Below, piece by piece: positions 46,173-55,727 of a stretch of 64,000 nucleotides of DNA. Every line of letters starts with the position of its first letter. The first letter of the stretch is position 1. This DNA is from Betaproteobacteria bacterium (GTDB lineage Bacteria > Pseudomonadota > Gammaproteobacteria > Burkholderiales > Rhodocyclaceae). The stretch lies in NCBI GenBank assembly GCA_016709965.1, contig JADJLT010000001.1, positions 620,001 to 684,000 of the forward strand. The letters run 5' to 3'. The translations under genes and the position numbers were made by a program. The notes beneath the pieces are model-generated. The model did not search any database, had not been told where the DNA came from, and was given only the letters and a program-made list of their open reading frames with translations.

Positions 46173-47264
46173 TCAATAAACGGCAACCGGGTAGGACCCG
46201 AGAATTTTCAGATAGGCGGCATAGCCAAGCAGTTTTTCCAGCGCGGCCTTGATGGTCGGATCGTCGCGATGACCTTCGATGTCAACGTAGAAAACGTATT
46301 CCCACAGCGCGTTGCGTGCCGGGCGGGACTCCAGGCGGCACATCGAAACGCCAGCCGAAGACAGCGGCAGCAACAGTTCGTGCAGGGCACCAGTACGGTT
46401 CGGCGCCGACATGATCAGTGAAGTCTTGTCACGACCGGAAATACCGGCATCGTGCTTGCCGAGGACAAGAAAGCGTGTCGTGTTATTCGGCTCGTCTTCA
46501 ATATTCCCGACCAACTTCGCCAGCTTGTAGTGCTCGGCCGCCGCCTCGCCGGCTATCGCCGCCGAACCAGGTTCGACAGCTACCATCTGCGCTGCCAGCG
46601 AGTTGCTCGCCACCGAAATACGCGGAATGCCCGGCAGATTGCGATTCAGCCATTCATGGCACTGGGCCAGCGACTGGGCGTGCGAATAGACCTTGGTGAT
46701 CTTGCTCAGATCGGTTTCATTGCTCAGCAGATTCTGGTGAATACGCAGCACCACCTCGCCGCAAATCTTCAGCGGCGTCGCCAGCAGCAAATCCATTGTC
46801 CTGCCGACTGCACCTTCAGTTGAGTTCTCGACCGGCACCACGGCGTAATGGGCGTGACCGGATTCGACTTCGCGGAAGACGTCGTCAATCGACGCCTGTG
46901 GCAACAAACGGGCAGCGTGGCCGAAATGCTTGGTCGCGGCGCTACCGGTAAAGGAGCCGAGCGGCCCAAGGAAGGAGATCCCCAGTGGCTCTTCCAGCGA
47001 CAAACAGGCCGACATCACTTCACGGAAGAAAAAGGTGATGTTTTCGTTCGGCAGCGGGCCGGGATTGGCATCCTGCAAGCGACGCAAAACCTGCGCCTCG
47101 CGCTCCGGGCGGTAGATGTGCCCGGCTTCGCCATGCTCGGCCTTGATCTCGCCTACGCGCTGGGCGCAGCGGGCTCGGTCATTCAGTAGCTTGAGTAGTT
47201 CACCGTCGATGCGGTCAATTTCAGTACGCACACCCGCCAGGGCTTGTTGCAGATCGTCGCTCAT
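46173..47264 (-). CDS. pheA: Bifunctional chorismate mutase/prephenate dehydratase
   Basis: 363 residues. AroQ-type chorismate mutase (about 1-90: VRTEIDRIDGELLKLLNDRARCAQRVGEIK). Prephenate dehydratase (about 95-270: ISFLGPLGSFTGSAATKHFG, VPVENSTEGAVGRTMDLLL, EDEPNNTTRFLVLGK). C-terminal ACT regulatory domain (about 280-363: TSLIMSAPNRTGALHELLLPLS, LESRPARNALWEYVFYVDIEGH), where phenylalanine binds. Start ATG 47264, just after the serC stop. Confidence 0.96.
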   Translation of the reverse strand: MSDDLQQALAGVRTEIDRIDGELLKLLNDRARCAQRVGEIKAEHGEAGHIYRPEREAQVLRRLQDANPGPLPNENITFFFREVMSACLSLEEPLGISFLGPLGSFTGSAATKHFGHAARLLPQASIDDVFREVESGHAHYAVVPVENSTEGAVGRTMDLLLATPLKICGEVVLRIHQNLLSNETDLSKITKVYSHAQSLAQCHEWLNRNLPGIPRISVASNSLAAQMVAVEPGSAAIAGEAAAEHYKLAKLVGNIEDEPNNTTRFLVLGKHDAGISGRDKTSLIMSAPNRTGALHELLLPLSSAGVSMCRLESRPARNALWEYVFYVDIEGHRDDPTIKAALEKLLGYAAYLKILGSYPVAVY

Positions 47265-47269
47265 AAAAC

Positions 47270-48355
47270 TCAACCGTTACGTTTGGCAAAGTCGTTCATG
47301 AATTCAACCAGCGCCCGGACAGCGGCCAGCGGCACTGCATTGTAGATCGATGCCCGCATGCCGCCGACTGACTTGTGACCCTTCAGCGAGACCAGGCCAG
47401 CGGCCTTCGATTCGGCCAGGAAAGCCGCGTCAAGATCGGGATTGGCCAGCACGAAAGGAACATTCATGTTGGAACGACAATCCGGATCAACCGGGTTCGT
47501 ATAGAAGCCTTCGGAATCGTCGATGGCATCGTACAAAATCAGGGCTTTTTCGGCGTTGACCGCAGCAATGCCCGGCAAGCCACCTTGCCGCTTCAGCCAC
47601 TTGAAAACCAGGCCGGCCATGTAGATGCCGTAGGTTGGTGGCGTATTCAGCATCGAGCCGTGTTCCGCCATCACTGCATAATCCATCACCGTCGGCGTGT
47701 TCAACGGCGCCATGCCGATCAGGTCTCGATGAACAATGACCAAGGTCAGGCCGGACGGACCAATGTTTTTCTGTGCGCCAGCGTAGATCAGCCCGAATTT
47801 TTCAACATTGACCGGCCGTGACAGGATATGCGAGGACATGTCGGCCACCAGCGGCACGCCCGTATCGGCAATGCGTTCGGCCGGAATCTCGACGCCGTGA
47901 ATCGTTTCGTTGGTGCACACGTGCAGATATGCCGCAAACGGGTCAAGCTTGATCTCATCCGCAATGGGCAAACGGGTGAAATGGCTGCTCTCGGTCGTCG
48001 CTGCACAACGAACCTTGCCGATGCGTTGCGCTTCCTTGAAAGCCTTCTTCGACCATGAGCCAGTCACGATGTAGTCGGCCGAACGCCCAGCCAGCAGATT
48101 CATCGGGATCTGCGCAAACTGCTGCGTTGCCCCACCCTGCAGGAACAGCACCTGATACTGCTGAGGAATCCCCATCAACTCGCGCAGATCAGCTTCGGCC
48201 TGCTCAATGATGCCGGTGAATTCCTTGCCGCGATGGCTCATTTCCATGACGCTGCAGCCAGCGCCATGCCAGTCGAGCATTTCCTCCTGCGCCTGACGCA
48301 GGACTTCTTCGGGAAGCGCAGCCGGACCAGCGCTGAAATTCCAGATGCGACTCAT
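47270..48355 (-). CDS. serC: Phosphoserine aminotransferase
   Basis: 361-residue class V PLP enzyme. RIWNFSAGPAALPEEVLRQAQ start, FLQGGATQQFAQIPMNLL (about residue 72), ADMSSHILSRPVNVEKFGLIYAGAQKNIGPSGL with the PLP Lys at about 198, and GGMRASIYNAV near the end. Serine synthesis; also supplies pyridoxal phosphate synthesis. Its start directly follows the gyrA stop. Confidence 0.96.
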   Translation of the reverse strand: MSRIWNFSAGPAALPEEVLRQAQEEMLDWHGAGCSVMEMSHRGKEFTGIIEQAEADLRELMGIPQQYQVLFLQGGATQQFAQIPMNLLAGRSADYIVTGSWSKKAFKEAQRIGKVRCAATTESSHFTRLPIADEIKLDPFAAYLHVCTNETIHGVEIPAERIADTGVPLVADMSSHILSRPVNVEKFGLIYAGAQKNIGPSGLTLVIVHRDLIGMAPLNTPTVMDYAVMAEHGSMLNTPPTYGIYMAGLVFKWLKRQGGLPGIAAVNAEKALILYDAIDDSEGFYTNPVDPDCRSNMNVPFVLANPDLDAAFLAESKAAGLVSLKGHKSVGGMRASIYNAVPLAAVRALVEFMNDFAKRNG

Positions 48356-50998
48356 TTATGCTTCTCCGCCTTCATTGGGTTCAGACGATTCCGGATTTTG
48401 CTGATTTTCCGGGTTGACCGTGGGAATCTCGGATTCTGCTTCCAGCTCGGCGTCAACCTCAACCACCGACTCTGCAACCTTCTCCAGCCCGGCCAGCTTC
48501 TCGCCATCGTCCAGCGAAATGAGTGTGACGCCCTGCGTCGCCCGTCCCATGCCACGAATTTCCGCGACGCGGGTACGTATCAGGACGCCGCCCGTAGTGA
48601 TCAGCATGATTTCGTCTTCGTCATTGACCAGTTTGGCGCCCACGACGATACCGTTGCGTTCGCTGTCAGCAATGGCGCGCACGCCCTGCGTACCGCGACC
48701 GGAGTGGCGGAAATCGGCCAGCACGGTACGCTTGCCAAAGCCATTTTCGGTCGCAACGAGCACGGTCTGCTGATCGTTGTCCGCGACCAGCAAGGAAATT
48801 ACGGACTGCCCTTCCATCAGGCGCATGCCGCGCACACCACGAGCACCACGGCCCATCGGACGGACATCTTCTTCGTCGAACCAGACCGCCTTGCCGGCGT
48901 TGGAGACGAGCACGATGTCGCTGGTGCCACTGGTCAGCTCGACCCCGATCAGATAATCGCCTTCATCCAGCGACACGGCGATAATGCCGGCCTTGCGCGG
49001 ATTCGAGTAATCGGACAGCGGGGTCTTCTTGACGGTACCCATTACGGTGGCCATGAAGACGTACTGGTCGTCGGAGAATTCCTTGACCGGCAGAACGGCA
49101 TTGATCCGCTCGCCCTCTTCCAGCGGGAAGAGATTAACGATGGGTTTGCCACGGCTGGTCCGGCTGCCTTGCGGCGCTTCGTAGACCTTCAGCCAATAGC
49201 AGCGGCCACGGTTCGAGAAGCACAGGATGAAGTCGTGCGTATTGGCAACGAACAGATGATCGACGAAATCCTCTTCCTTGATCGCCGCTGCCTGCTTGCC
49301 ACGGCCGCCCCGGCGCTGGGCGCGATAGTCTGCCAGCGGCTGGGCCTTGATGTAGCCACCATGCGACAGGGTAACGACCATGTCCATCGGCGTAATGAAG
49401 TCTTCGATACCCAGTTCCTGCGTGTGCAGCACGATTTCGGAGCGACGCTCGTCGCCGAACTGGTCGCGGATCGCCGTCAATTCACCAACGATGATTTCAG
49501 TAATGCGTTCCGGCTTGGCCAGAATGTCGAGCAGATCAAGGATCTTCAGCATGACATCCTTGTACTCGCTGACGATCTTGTCCTGCTCCAGACCCGTCAA
49601 GCGCTGCAGACGCAACTCCAGGATCGCTTGCGCCTGAACGTCGGACAGACGGTAACCTTGCTCGGACAAACCGTACTCTGGCGCCAGACCATCCGGACGC
49701 GATGCATCGGATGCCGCACGCACCAGCATTTCCTCTACCACCGGGCTGCGCCATTGGCGCTCCATCAGGCTGCGCTTGGCATCCGGCGGCGTCGGCGCAG
49801 CCTTGATCAGGGTGATAATTTCATCGACGTTGGACAGCGCTACCGCCAGACCTTCGAGAATATGGCCACGTTCGCGCGCCTTGCGCAGTTCGAACACGGT
49901 GCGCCGTGTCACCACTTCGCGGCGGTGGGAGAGGAAGCACTCGAGCATCTGCTTCAGGTTGAGCAGGCGCGGCTGACCATCGACCAGCGCGACCATGTTC
50001 ATGCCAAAGGTGTCCTGCAACTGCGTCTGTTTGTAGAGGTTGTTGAGGATGACCTCGCCGACTTCGCCACGCTTCAGCTCAATGACGATGCGCATGCCCG
50101 ACTTGTCGGACTCGTCGCGAATGTCGGAGATGCCTTCGATCTTTTTCTCATTGACCAGCTCGGCAATCTTCTCGATCAGCGACTTCTTGTTAACCTGGTA
50201 AGGAATCTCGTCAACGATCAAAGCCTGACGACCATTGCCCTTTTCCATGTCTTCGAAGTGGGTGCGGGCGCGCATGATGACGCGGCCACGACCGGTCTTG
50301 TAGCCTTCGCGCACGCCCATCACGCCATAGATCAGCGCGGCAGTCGGGAAGTCAGGTGCTGGAATGTACTCGATAAGGTCATCGATGGTAATCGCCGGGT
50401 TTTCCAGCAGAGCCAGACAGCCGGCAACCACTTCGTTCAAATTGTGGGGCGGAATGTTGGTCGCCATACCCACCGCGATACCAGACGAACCGTTGATCAG
50501 CAGATTGGGGATACGGGCCGGCATGACCAGCGGCTCGTTCTCGGAACCATCATAGTTAGGCCCGAAATCGACGGTTTCCTTGTCCAGGTCCTCCAGCAGC
50601 TGATGGCCGATCTTGGCCATTCGAACTTCCGTGTAACGCATGGCCGCCGCGTTGTCGCCATCAACCGAACCGAAGTTACCCTGACCATCAACCAGCATGT
50701 AGCGCAGCGAGAAATGCTGCGCCATACGAACAATAGTGTCGTACACCGCGGTATCACCGTGCGGGTGGTACTTACCAATCACATCGCCGACAATACGCGC
50801 AGATTTCTTGTAGGCCTTGTTCCAGTCATTGTTCAGCTCATGCATCGCAAAAAGTACGCGACGATGCACTGGTTTCAGGCCGTCGCGCGCATCCGGCAGC
50901 GCCCGGCCGACGATTACACTCATTGCGTAATCGAGATAGGAACGCCGCATCTCATCTTCGAGGCTGATCGGCAGTGTTTCTTTGGCGAATTGGTCCAT
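48356..50998 (-). CDS. gyrA: DNA gyrase subunit A
   Basis: 880 residues. Breakage-reunion domain: YLDYAMSVIVGRALPDARDGLKPVHRR, quinolone-region HPHGDTAVYDTIVRMAQ (Thr where E. coli has Ser83; Asp87 kept), catalytic Tyr in AAMRYTEVRM (about residue 120). GyrA box QRRGGRGKQ (about 560) starts the DNA-wrapping beta-pinwheel. It ends in an acidic, low-complexity tail (about 845-880). A copy of the dispersed motif (48392-48424) encodes part of that tail (PTVNPENQQNPES). First gene of the long minus-strand series, divergent from mtaD. Confidence 0.97.
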   Translation of the reverse strand: MDQFAKETLPISLEDEMRRSYLDYAMSVIVGRALPDARDGLKPVHRRVLFAMHELNNDWNKAYKKSARIVGDVIGKYHPHGDTAVYDTIVRMAQHFSLRYMLVDGQGNFGSVDGDNAAAMRYTEVRMAKIGHQLLEDLDKETVDFGPNYDGSENEPLVMPARIPNLLINGSSGIAVGMATNIPPHNLNEVVAGCLALLENPAITIDDLIEYIPAPDFPTAALIYGVMGVREGYKTGRGRVIMRARTHFEDMEKGNGRQALIVDEIPYQVNKKSLIEKIAELVNEKKIEGISDIRDESDKSGMRIVIELKRGEVGEVILNNLYKQTQLQDTFGMNMVALVDGQPRLLNLKQMLECFLSHRREVVTRRTVFELRKARERGHILEGLAVALSNVDEIITLIKAAPTPPDAKRSLMERQWRSPVVEEMLVRAASDASRPDGLAPEYGLSEQGYRLSDVQAQAILELRLQRLTGLEQDKIVSEYKDVMLKILDLLDILAKPERITEIIVGELTAIRDQFGDERRSEIVLHTQELGIEDFITPMDMVVTLSHGGYIKAQPLADYRAQRRGGRGKQAAAIKEEDFVDHLFVANTHDFILCFSNRGRCYWLKVYEAPQGSRTSRGKPIVNLFPLEEGERINAVLPVKEFSDDQYVFMATVMGTVKKTPLSDYSNPRKAGIIAVSLDEGDYLIGVELTSGTSDIVLVSNAGKAVWFDEEDVRPMGRGARGVRGMRLMEGQSVISLLVADNDQQTVLVATENGFGKRTVLADFRHSGRGTQGVRAIADSERNGIVVGAKLVNDEDEIMLITTGGVLIRTRVAEIRGMGRATQGVTLISLDDGEKLAGLEKVAESVVEVDAELEAESEIPTVNPENQQNPESSEPNEGGEA
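48392..48424 (+). repeat. Dispersed motif, copy 6 (inside the gyrA tail)
   Basis: Arm cggattttgctgattttc and core CCGGGTTGACCG, shifted by one G relative to the exact core, then tggg. It is antisense to gyrA and falls in the variable C-terminal tail. Confidence 0.6.
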
Positions 50999-51095
50999 GT
51001 CTCACTTCGCACCGCTTGCGCGATGCCTTATTAGTTGATTCGAGCGTAATTTGCTATTTTAACACGCCACCTTCACCGCACAGACCCCGTTTTTC

Positions 51096-52424
51096 ATGAC
51101 AACAACACCTCAAATAATTGACCTGCTGATCGAAGCGCGCTGGATTGCAGCGGTCGATCCTGATGTTGTATATAAAAACCACGCCGTTGCAATCCACGGA
51201 GGCCGCATCCTGGCCATCCTCCCAGCCAGCGAAGCGCGTATCCGGTTTACACCAGACAAAAATGTCACCCTTGCAGACCATATATTGATTCCCGGACTGA
51301 TCAACCTGCACACTCACGCCGCGATGACCTTGATGCGCGGACTGGCGGATGATCGTCCACTGATGGACTGGCTGCAAAATCACATCTGGCCAGCCGAGGC
51401 GGCACACATGTCAGCCCAGTTTGTCCTTGACGGCACCCGTCTCGCCTGCGCCGAGATGCTCAAGGGCGGCATCACCTGCTTCAACGACATGTATTTTTTT
51501 CCGGAAGCTGCCGCAGCCGCTGCTTCCGAGTACGGCATGCGAGCCATGCTTGGCATTACCGCAATTGAATTCCCAACCCCCTACGCCAGTGACGCCGACG
51601 ACTATTTGAACAAGGGGCTGGCGGTTCGCGAACTTTGGCTGAACAACCCACTCATCGGCTTCTGCATTGCACCACACGCCCCGTACACCGTCTCAGACCA
51701 GACCTTCGATCGAGTTATGACGCTCTCGGCGCAACTTAACCTCCCGGTTCACTGCCATATCCATGAAACCGCCCACGAAATCGAAGAAAGCCTGAAACAA
51801 TACAAACGCCGACCACTAGACCGGCTTCACGAACTCGGCCTGCTCGGGCCCAACTTCATTGGCGTTCATGCCGTCCACCTCAACGATCATGACTTGGAAC
51901 TGCTCGCCGACACCGGCAGCAACATTGCCCACTGCCCAACCTCGAATCTGAAACTGGCCAGCGGATTCGCACCTGTGGCGCAGATGCGACAACTCGGCAT
52001 CAATATCGGACTGGGTACCGATGGCGCAGCCAGCAACAACCGACTCGACCTATTCGGAGAAATGCGCCTTGCATCACTTCTGGCAAAAGGACTGACCGGT
52101 GACGCCAGCGCACTACCCGCCAATGAAATTCTGCGCATGGCCACATTAAATGCAGCCAACGCAATCGGTCTGGGCCGGGAAATCGGCTCAATCACCCCCG
52201 GCAAATCAGCAGATCTTTGTGCCGTTGACCTAGGCGCGCTGGAAGCACGGCCATGTTTCGACCCTGTGTCACATCTCATCAACGTTGCCGGGCGAGAATG
52301 CGTCAGCCATGTCTGGGTGGCTGGAAAGTGTTGCGTAGACCACAAAACTTTATCCACCAACGACCAAAATCACTTGGAATCGGCTATTGCACTATGGCAA
52401 AATAGCTTGGAAGTCCGCCGGTAG
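51096..52424 (+). CDS. mtaD: 5-methylthioadenosine/S-adenosylhomocysteine deaminase
   Basis: 442-residue amidohydrolase (TRZ/ATZ group). Metal site HxH in GLINLHTHAAMTLMRG (about residue 67-69), HIHETAHEIEE (about 220), HAVHLNDHDLELLADTGSNIAHCPTSNLKLASG (about 255-285), and Asp in GLGTDGAASNNRLDL (about 305). Deaminates methylthioadenosine or SAH, clearing methylation by-products. The three genes that follow include the SAM-using UbiG, a sensible partnership. The 97-base gap to gyrA must hold both divergent promoters; no strong consensus hexamers are seen. Confidence 0.9.
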   Translation: MTTTPQIIDLLIEARWIAAVDPDVVYKNHAVAIHGGRILAILPASEARIRFTPDKNVTLADHILIPGLINLHTHAAMTLMRGLADDRPLMDWLQNHIWPAEAAHMSAQFVLDGTRLACAEMLKGGITCFNDMYFFPEAAAAAASEYGMRAMLGITAIEFPTPYASDADDYLNKGLAVRELWLNNPLIGFCIAPHAPYTVSDQTFDRVMTLSAQLNLPVHCHIHETAHEIEESLKQYKRRPLDRLHELGLLGPNFIGVHAVHLNDHDLELLADTGSNIAHCPTSNLKLASGFAPVAQMRQLGINIGLGTDGAASNNRLDLFGEMRLASLLAKGLTGDASALPANEILRMATLNAANAIGLGREIGSITPGKSADLCAVDLGALEARPCFDPVSHLINVAGRECVSHVWVAGKCCVDHKTLSTNDQNHLESAIALWQNSLEVRR

Positions 52425-52485
52425 GCTTGAATTTGGCCGAAGCGCGGGTTAAAGATTTTCAAATTTTCTTCAACGAGGGAAAACA

Positions 52486-53143
52486 ATGATCAAGAACATC
52501 GCCAAGAAATCTCTGGTTCTGGCCCTGCTGGCCGGCATCGGTTTTACTGCTGTTGCCCAAGAACGCGTTTATGTAATCGACCAGCGCGACGTCGTCGCCA
52601 AGTCCGGTTTCGGCCTGTGCTGGCGTGATGGCTACTGGACCCCGGCCGCTGCCGCTGCTGACAAGGCCGGTTGCGAGTGCGACAAGGACCTGCTGCCGAA
52701 AGAAACCTGCGAGCCGAAGATGGCTGCCGCACCGGCTGCTCCGGTCGCTGGCGTGAAGCCGTCCGGTGAAAAGATCACCGTCGCCGCTGATGCCCTGTTC
52801 GACTTCAACAAGGCTGTCCTGCGTCCGGCCGGCAAGGCCAAGCTCGACGAACTGGTCTCCAAGGCCCAGGCCATCAAGCTCGAAGTGATCCTGGCCGTTG
52901 GCCACACCGACCGTATCGGTTCTGACTCCTACAACCAGAAGCTGTCCGAGAAGCGCGCTGCCGCCGTCAAGGAATACCTGGTTGCCAAGGGCATCGAAGC
53001 CAACCGTGTTTTACACCGAAGGCAAGGGCGAGAAGCAGCCGGTTACCGGCGACAAGTGCAAGGGCACCAAGAAGTCCAAGGCGCTGATTGACTGCCTGCA
53101 GCCGGATCGTCGCGTTGACATCGAAGTCATCGGCACCAAGTAA
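52486..53143 (+). pseudogene. ompA: OmpA/RmpM-family peptidoglycan-binding protein, +1 frameshift near the 3' end
   Basis: Signal peptide to about residue 24 (GFTAVA-Q). A Cys-containing N-terminal stretch (GLCWRDGYWTP) and Ala/Pro linker resemble Neisseria RmpM, without a beta-barrel. The OmpA_C domain follows: ITVAADALFDFNKAVLRPAGKAKL, VGHTDRIGSDSYNQKLSEKRA. At 53009-53012 a run of four T breaks the frame: removing one T gives ANRV-YTEGKGEKQPVTGDK, ending CLQPDRRVDIEVIGTK at 53143, ~218 residues. As written, the frame instead ends at 53091 with an unrelated tail lacking the peptidoglycan-contact Arg region (DRRVDIE). A sequencing error is a strong possibility for such a conserved gene. Confidence 0.85.
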
Positions 53144-53161
53144 TCGGCCGACGCTTCAATG

Positions 53162-53186
53162 AAAGCCCCGCCCTGCGGGGCTTTTT
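53162..53186 (+). terminator. Rho-independent terminator after ompA
   Basis: Stem AAAGCCCCG / CGGGGCTTT with loop ccctg, followed by a T-run, 19 bases after the frame-corrected ompA stop. Confidence 0.85.
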
Positions 53187-53217
53187 CTTTTCCGATCAAA
53201 CTTATTCGATAAAAGCC

Positions 53218-53916
53218 ATGCTCAACGCCGATCCCGCCGAACTGGAAAAATTTGGTGATCTTGCCCACCACTGGTGGGATCCGAACAGCGAATTCAAACC
53301 CTTACACGACATCAACCCACTGCGCTTGGACTGGATCGAGCAATCCGTAGGACTTGTCGGCAAGCGAATTCTTGATGTCGGCTGTGGTGGTGGCCTACTC
53401 TCCGAAGGTATGGCCGTACGCGGTGCCAACGTGACTGGCATTGATTTGTCCGAAAAGCCACTGAGCGTTGCCAAGCTCCACTTGCTCGAAAGTGGCCAGA
53501 AGGTCGATTACCGAAAAATTTCCGTTGAACAACTGGCTGAAGAAATGCCAGCGGCTTTCGATGCGGTGACCTGCCTCGAAATGCTGGAACATGTTCCGAA
53601 CCCATCCAGCGTCATTGCCGCCTGCGCCCGCCTGGTCAAGCCGGGAGGCCAGGTTTTTCTCTCGACACTCAACCGTAATCCGAAGTCTTACCTGTTTGCA
53701 GTGATCGGCGCCGAATATGTGCTGAACATGCTGCCCAAGGGGACACACGATTATGCGAAATTCATTAAGCCGTCCGAACTCGCACGCTGGGCAAAACTGG
53801 CCAATCTCGAACCTGAAGAGGTGGTCGGCATGAGTTACAACCCATTGACCAAGACGTATGCTCTGGGACGAGACACCAGCATTAATTACCTGATGCGCGC
53901 CATTAGGCATGTTTGA
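53218..53916 (+). CDS. ubiG: Ubiquinone biosynthesis O-methyltransferase
   Basis: 232 residues. ELEKFGDLAHHWWDPNSEFKPLHDINPLRLDWI start, SAM motif ILDVGCGGGLLSEGMAVRGANVTGIDLS (about residue 50-75), VTCLEMLEHVPNP (about 118), and the UbiG segment KFIKPSELARWAKLANLE. Performs both O-methylations in ubiquinone synthesis. It overlaps gph by 8 bases. Confidence 0.96.
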   Translation: MLNADPAELEKFGDLAHHWWDPNSEFKPLHDINPLRLDWIEQSVGLVGKRILDVGCGGGLLSEGMAVRGANVTGIDLSEKPLSVAKLHLLESGQKVDYRKISVEQLAEEMPAAFDAVTCLEMLEHVPNPSSVIAACARLVKPGGQVFLSTLNRNPKSYLFAVIGAEYVLNMLPKGTHDYAKFIKPSELARWAKLANLEPEEVVGMSYNPLTKTYALGRDTSINYLMRAIRHV

Positions 53917-54577
53917 GGCGGTTCTTTTCGACCTGGATGGGACATTGGCCGATACGGCACCCGACCTGGGCAGCGTCGTCAATATTCTGCTTGAGCAGGA
54001 AGGGCGACCGCAGAAAACGCTTGAAATGCTGCGCCCTTACACCTCGCAAGGCGTCCGCGGTCTGTTGAAAGCCGGCTTCGGCATTGATGCAACACACGCT
54101 GAATACGACGCGTTGGCGCAGCGCTTTCTCGACATCTACATTCAGCGCCTGTGCCTGGAAACACGTCTTTTTGAAGGCATTCCGGAACTCCTCGACAGAC
54201 TTGAAGCCATGAATCTGGGTTGGGGTATCGTTACCAACAAACGGATGCGCTTTACTGACCCACTGGTGAAACTACTGCAACTGACGCCACGAACAAACTG
54301 CGTGGTCAGCGGAGACACCGTTGCCGAGGCAAAACCATCCCCATTACCGGTCCTCCATGCCTGCCGATTGCTCGAATGCCGCCCGGAGAAAACCTTGTAC
54401 GTCGGCGACGACCGGCGCGACATCGTGGCCGGGAATGCAGCCGGCTGCAAAACTGTAGCCGTGTCCTACGGATACCTCGGCGACAGTGGCCCGGTGCATA
54501 GCTGGGGTGCCGACCTGGTCATTGATCACCCGGACGAACTGGCCGAATACCTGGCTACGCAAGCCAGGCAGAAATAA
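53909..54577 (+). CDS. gph: Phosphoglycolate phosphatase
   Basis: 222-residue HAD hydrolase. Motif I VLFDLDGTLADTAPDL at the N-terminus with catalytic Asp, motif II VTNKRMRF (about residue 108), Lys in AEAKPSPLPVLHACRLL (about 145) and motif IV YVGDDRRDIVAGNAAGCKTVAVSYGY (about 168-190). Removes 2-phosphoglycolate. The ubiG-gph pair is common in betaproteobacteria. The 3' end overlaps the convergent methyltransferase gene by 23 bases. Confidence 0.94.
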   Translation: MFEAVLFDLDGTLADTAPDLGSVVNILLEQEGRPQKTLEMLRPYTSQGVRGLLKAGFGIDATHAEYDALAQRFLDIYIQRLCLETRLFEGIPELLDRLEAMNLGWGIVTNKRMRFTDPLVKLLQLTPRTNCVVSGDTVAEAKPSPLPVLHACRLLECRPEKTLYVGDDRRDIVAGNAAGCKTVAVSYGYLGDSGPVHSWGADLVIDHPDELAEYLATQARQK

Positions 54578-55727
54578 GCAAATTGCGTGGGGTCAGTTTC
54601 CGCTCACAAAAACTGCCCAATTCCACCACATAGCCTCGGCTTTCCAGATAACAGGACAGATCAAGCGCCAGCCACACTTCGAGTGCCCGGCGAAAACCGT
54701 GGCGCACGATGGACAATCGCATCATTTCATCACGCCGCTGCCAGCCTTGCTGCTCAAACTCTGCTGCAGCACCTGACTTCGGCGATGGCAAGCCTTCACG
54801 TCCGCTCATTCTTACGAGGAAATCGGCAAATTCAGCACGCAACCAAACGTCCGGTACCGACTTGAACGAGCGATAGGTATTGCCCGAAACGACGCGGCGA
54901 TAGGCATCGAAACCTAGCTTCCAGGCAATTGCACGATCCCGCTGCCGTGTTTCACGCGGCGCTGAAGTCACTGTTTCGGTGACAGCAAGACGTGTATCGT
55001 CCCTGCTCAGGACAAGCTGCAAGCCAGTGGACAGCGGCTGATAGGTTTCAGCGACGCCACGGTAGTAGCAGCACGGTGCGACATCAAAGCGGCTAACGCC
55101 TTTCTCCACTCCGCCCGTAATCAAATGGCGATGCAGGTCACCACAAGCATGCAACGCCACGGCATGTTGAGTCGCCCGTGGCCAGTCGGCTACGCGCAAG
55201 GCGTCAGCAACAACAAACTTCTGGTTTACTTTGGCTCGGACTGCCAAGTCAGTTCCGGCAACGCACAATCCAGCATCAATTTCCAGTGTATGCACTGGCG
55301 CCTCCCAAGCCAAGGCGAGCAGACGCCCGAGATGCCCCTTGCCGCCGCACCAGTCAAGCACCGGCTGGCCACTTCCCCGCGCCACCGCTGCAAATGCCTC
55401 GATCTGCCGCTGTTTTCGTCCCGGAATCTCCCAGGCCCAATTCGTTCGACGACTGGGCAAAATGCCTTCCGGCCTCGCCGGTAGCATGGCTAATGGACCA
55501 ATGTCGGCAACTGCCGGAATATGTCGGGCCAACAGGGCTAGCGCAGCAGCAGAATCGTCGTTAAGGCGCTGCACGTCGGCTTCCGGCAAACTCAGCAATT
55601 CGTCCAGCAAGGCAGGCCACAGTTCGCACCACGATGGGCGAATTTCCCGAAAAGGCTGCGGATGCCACAGATCACGAAAGGACAGCAGCGCCGCATCCAG
55701 TTCTCGCTGCCGATCGGCCAGCCTCAC
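54555..55727 (-). CDS. Methyltransferase-domain protein (Methyltransf_32-like)
   Basis: 390 residues. The Rossmann SAM site is VLDWCGGKGHLGRLLALAW (about residue 140-160), followed by LHACGDLHRHLI and VAPCCYYRGVAETYQPLS (about 230), the HxCGDL...CCYY pattern of the METTL25-like/PF13679 group. The helical N-terminal region and the C-terminal half carry no other recognised domain. The substrate is unknown. The start is GTG at 55727 within a GTGA overlap with the upstream binding-protein gene, so the pair are coupled. Confidence 0.75.
   Translation of the reverse strand: MRLADRQRELDAALLSFRDLWHPQPFREIRPSWCELWPALLDELLSLPEADVQRLNDDSAAALALLARHIPAVADIGPLAMLPARPEGILPSRRTNWAWEIPGRKQRQIEAFAAVARGSGQPVLDWCGGKGHLGRLLALAWEAPVHTLEIDAGLCVAGTDLAVRAKVNQKFVVADALRVADWPRATQHAVALHACGDLHRHLITGGVEKGVSRFDVAPCCYYRGVAETYQPLSTGLQLVLSRDDTRLAVTETVTSAPRETRQRDRAIAWKLGFDAYRRVVSGNTYRSFKSVPDVWLRAEFADFLVRMSGREGLPSPKSGAAAEFEQQGWQRRDEMMRLSIVRHGFRRALEVWLALDLSCYLESRGYVVELGSFCERKLTPRNLLISAWLA

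Noticed and set aside
47100..47264. A separate small chorismate mutase gene at the start of pheA
   Set aside because: The AroQ domain is continuous in frame with the prephenate dehydratase and ACT domains; it is the normal bifunctional enzyme.
48233..51034. A 933-codon open frame on the plus strand covering gyrA and the serC start
   Set aside because: It lies antisense to all of gyrA, in the phase where GC-rich codon bias removes stops. The translation has no recognisable domain and GyrA on the other strand is complete and conserved.
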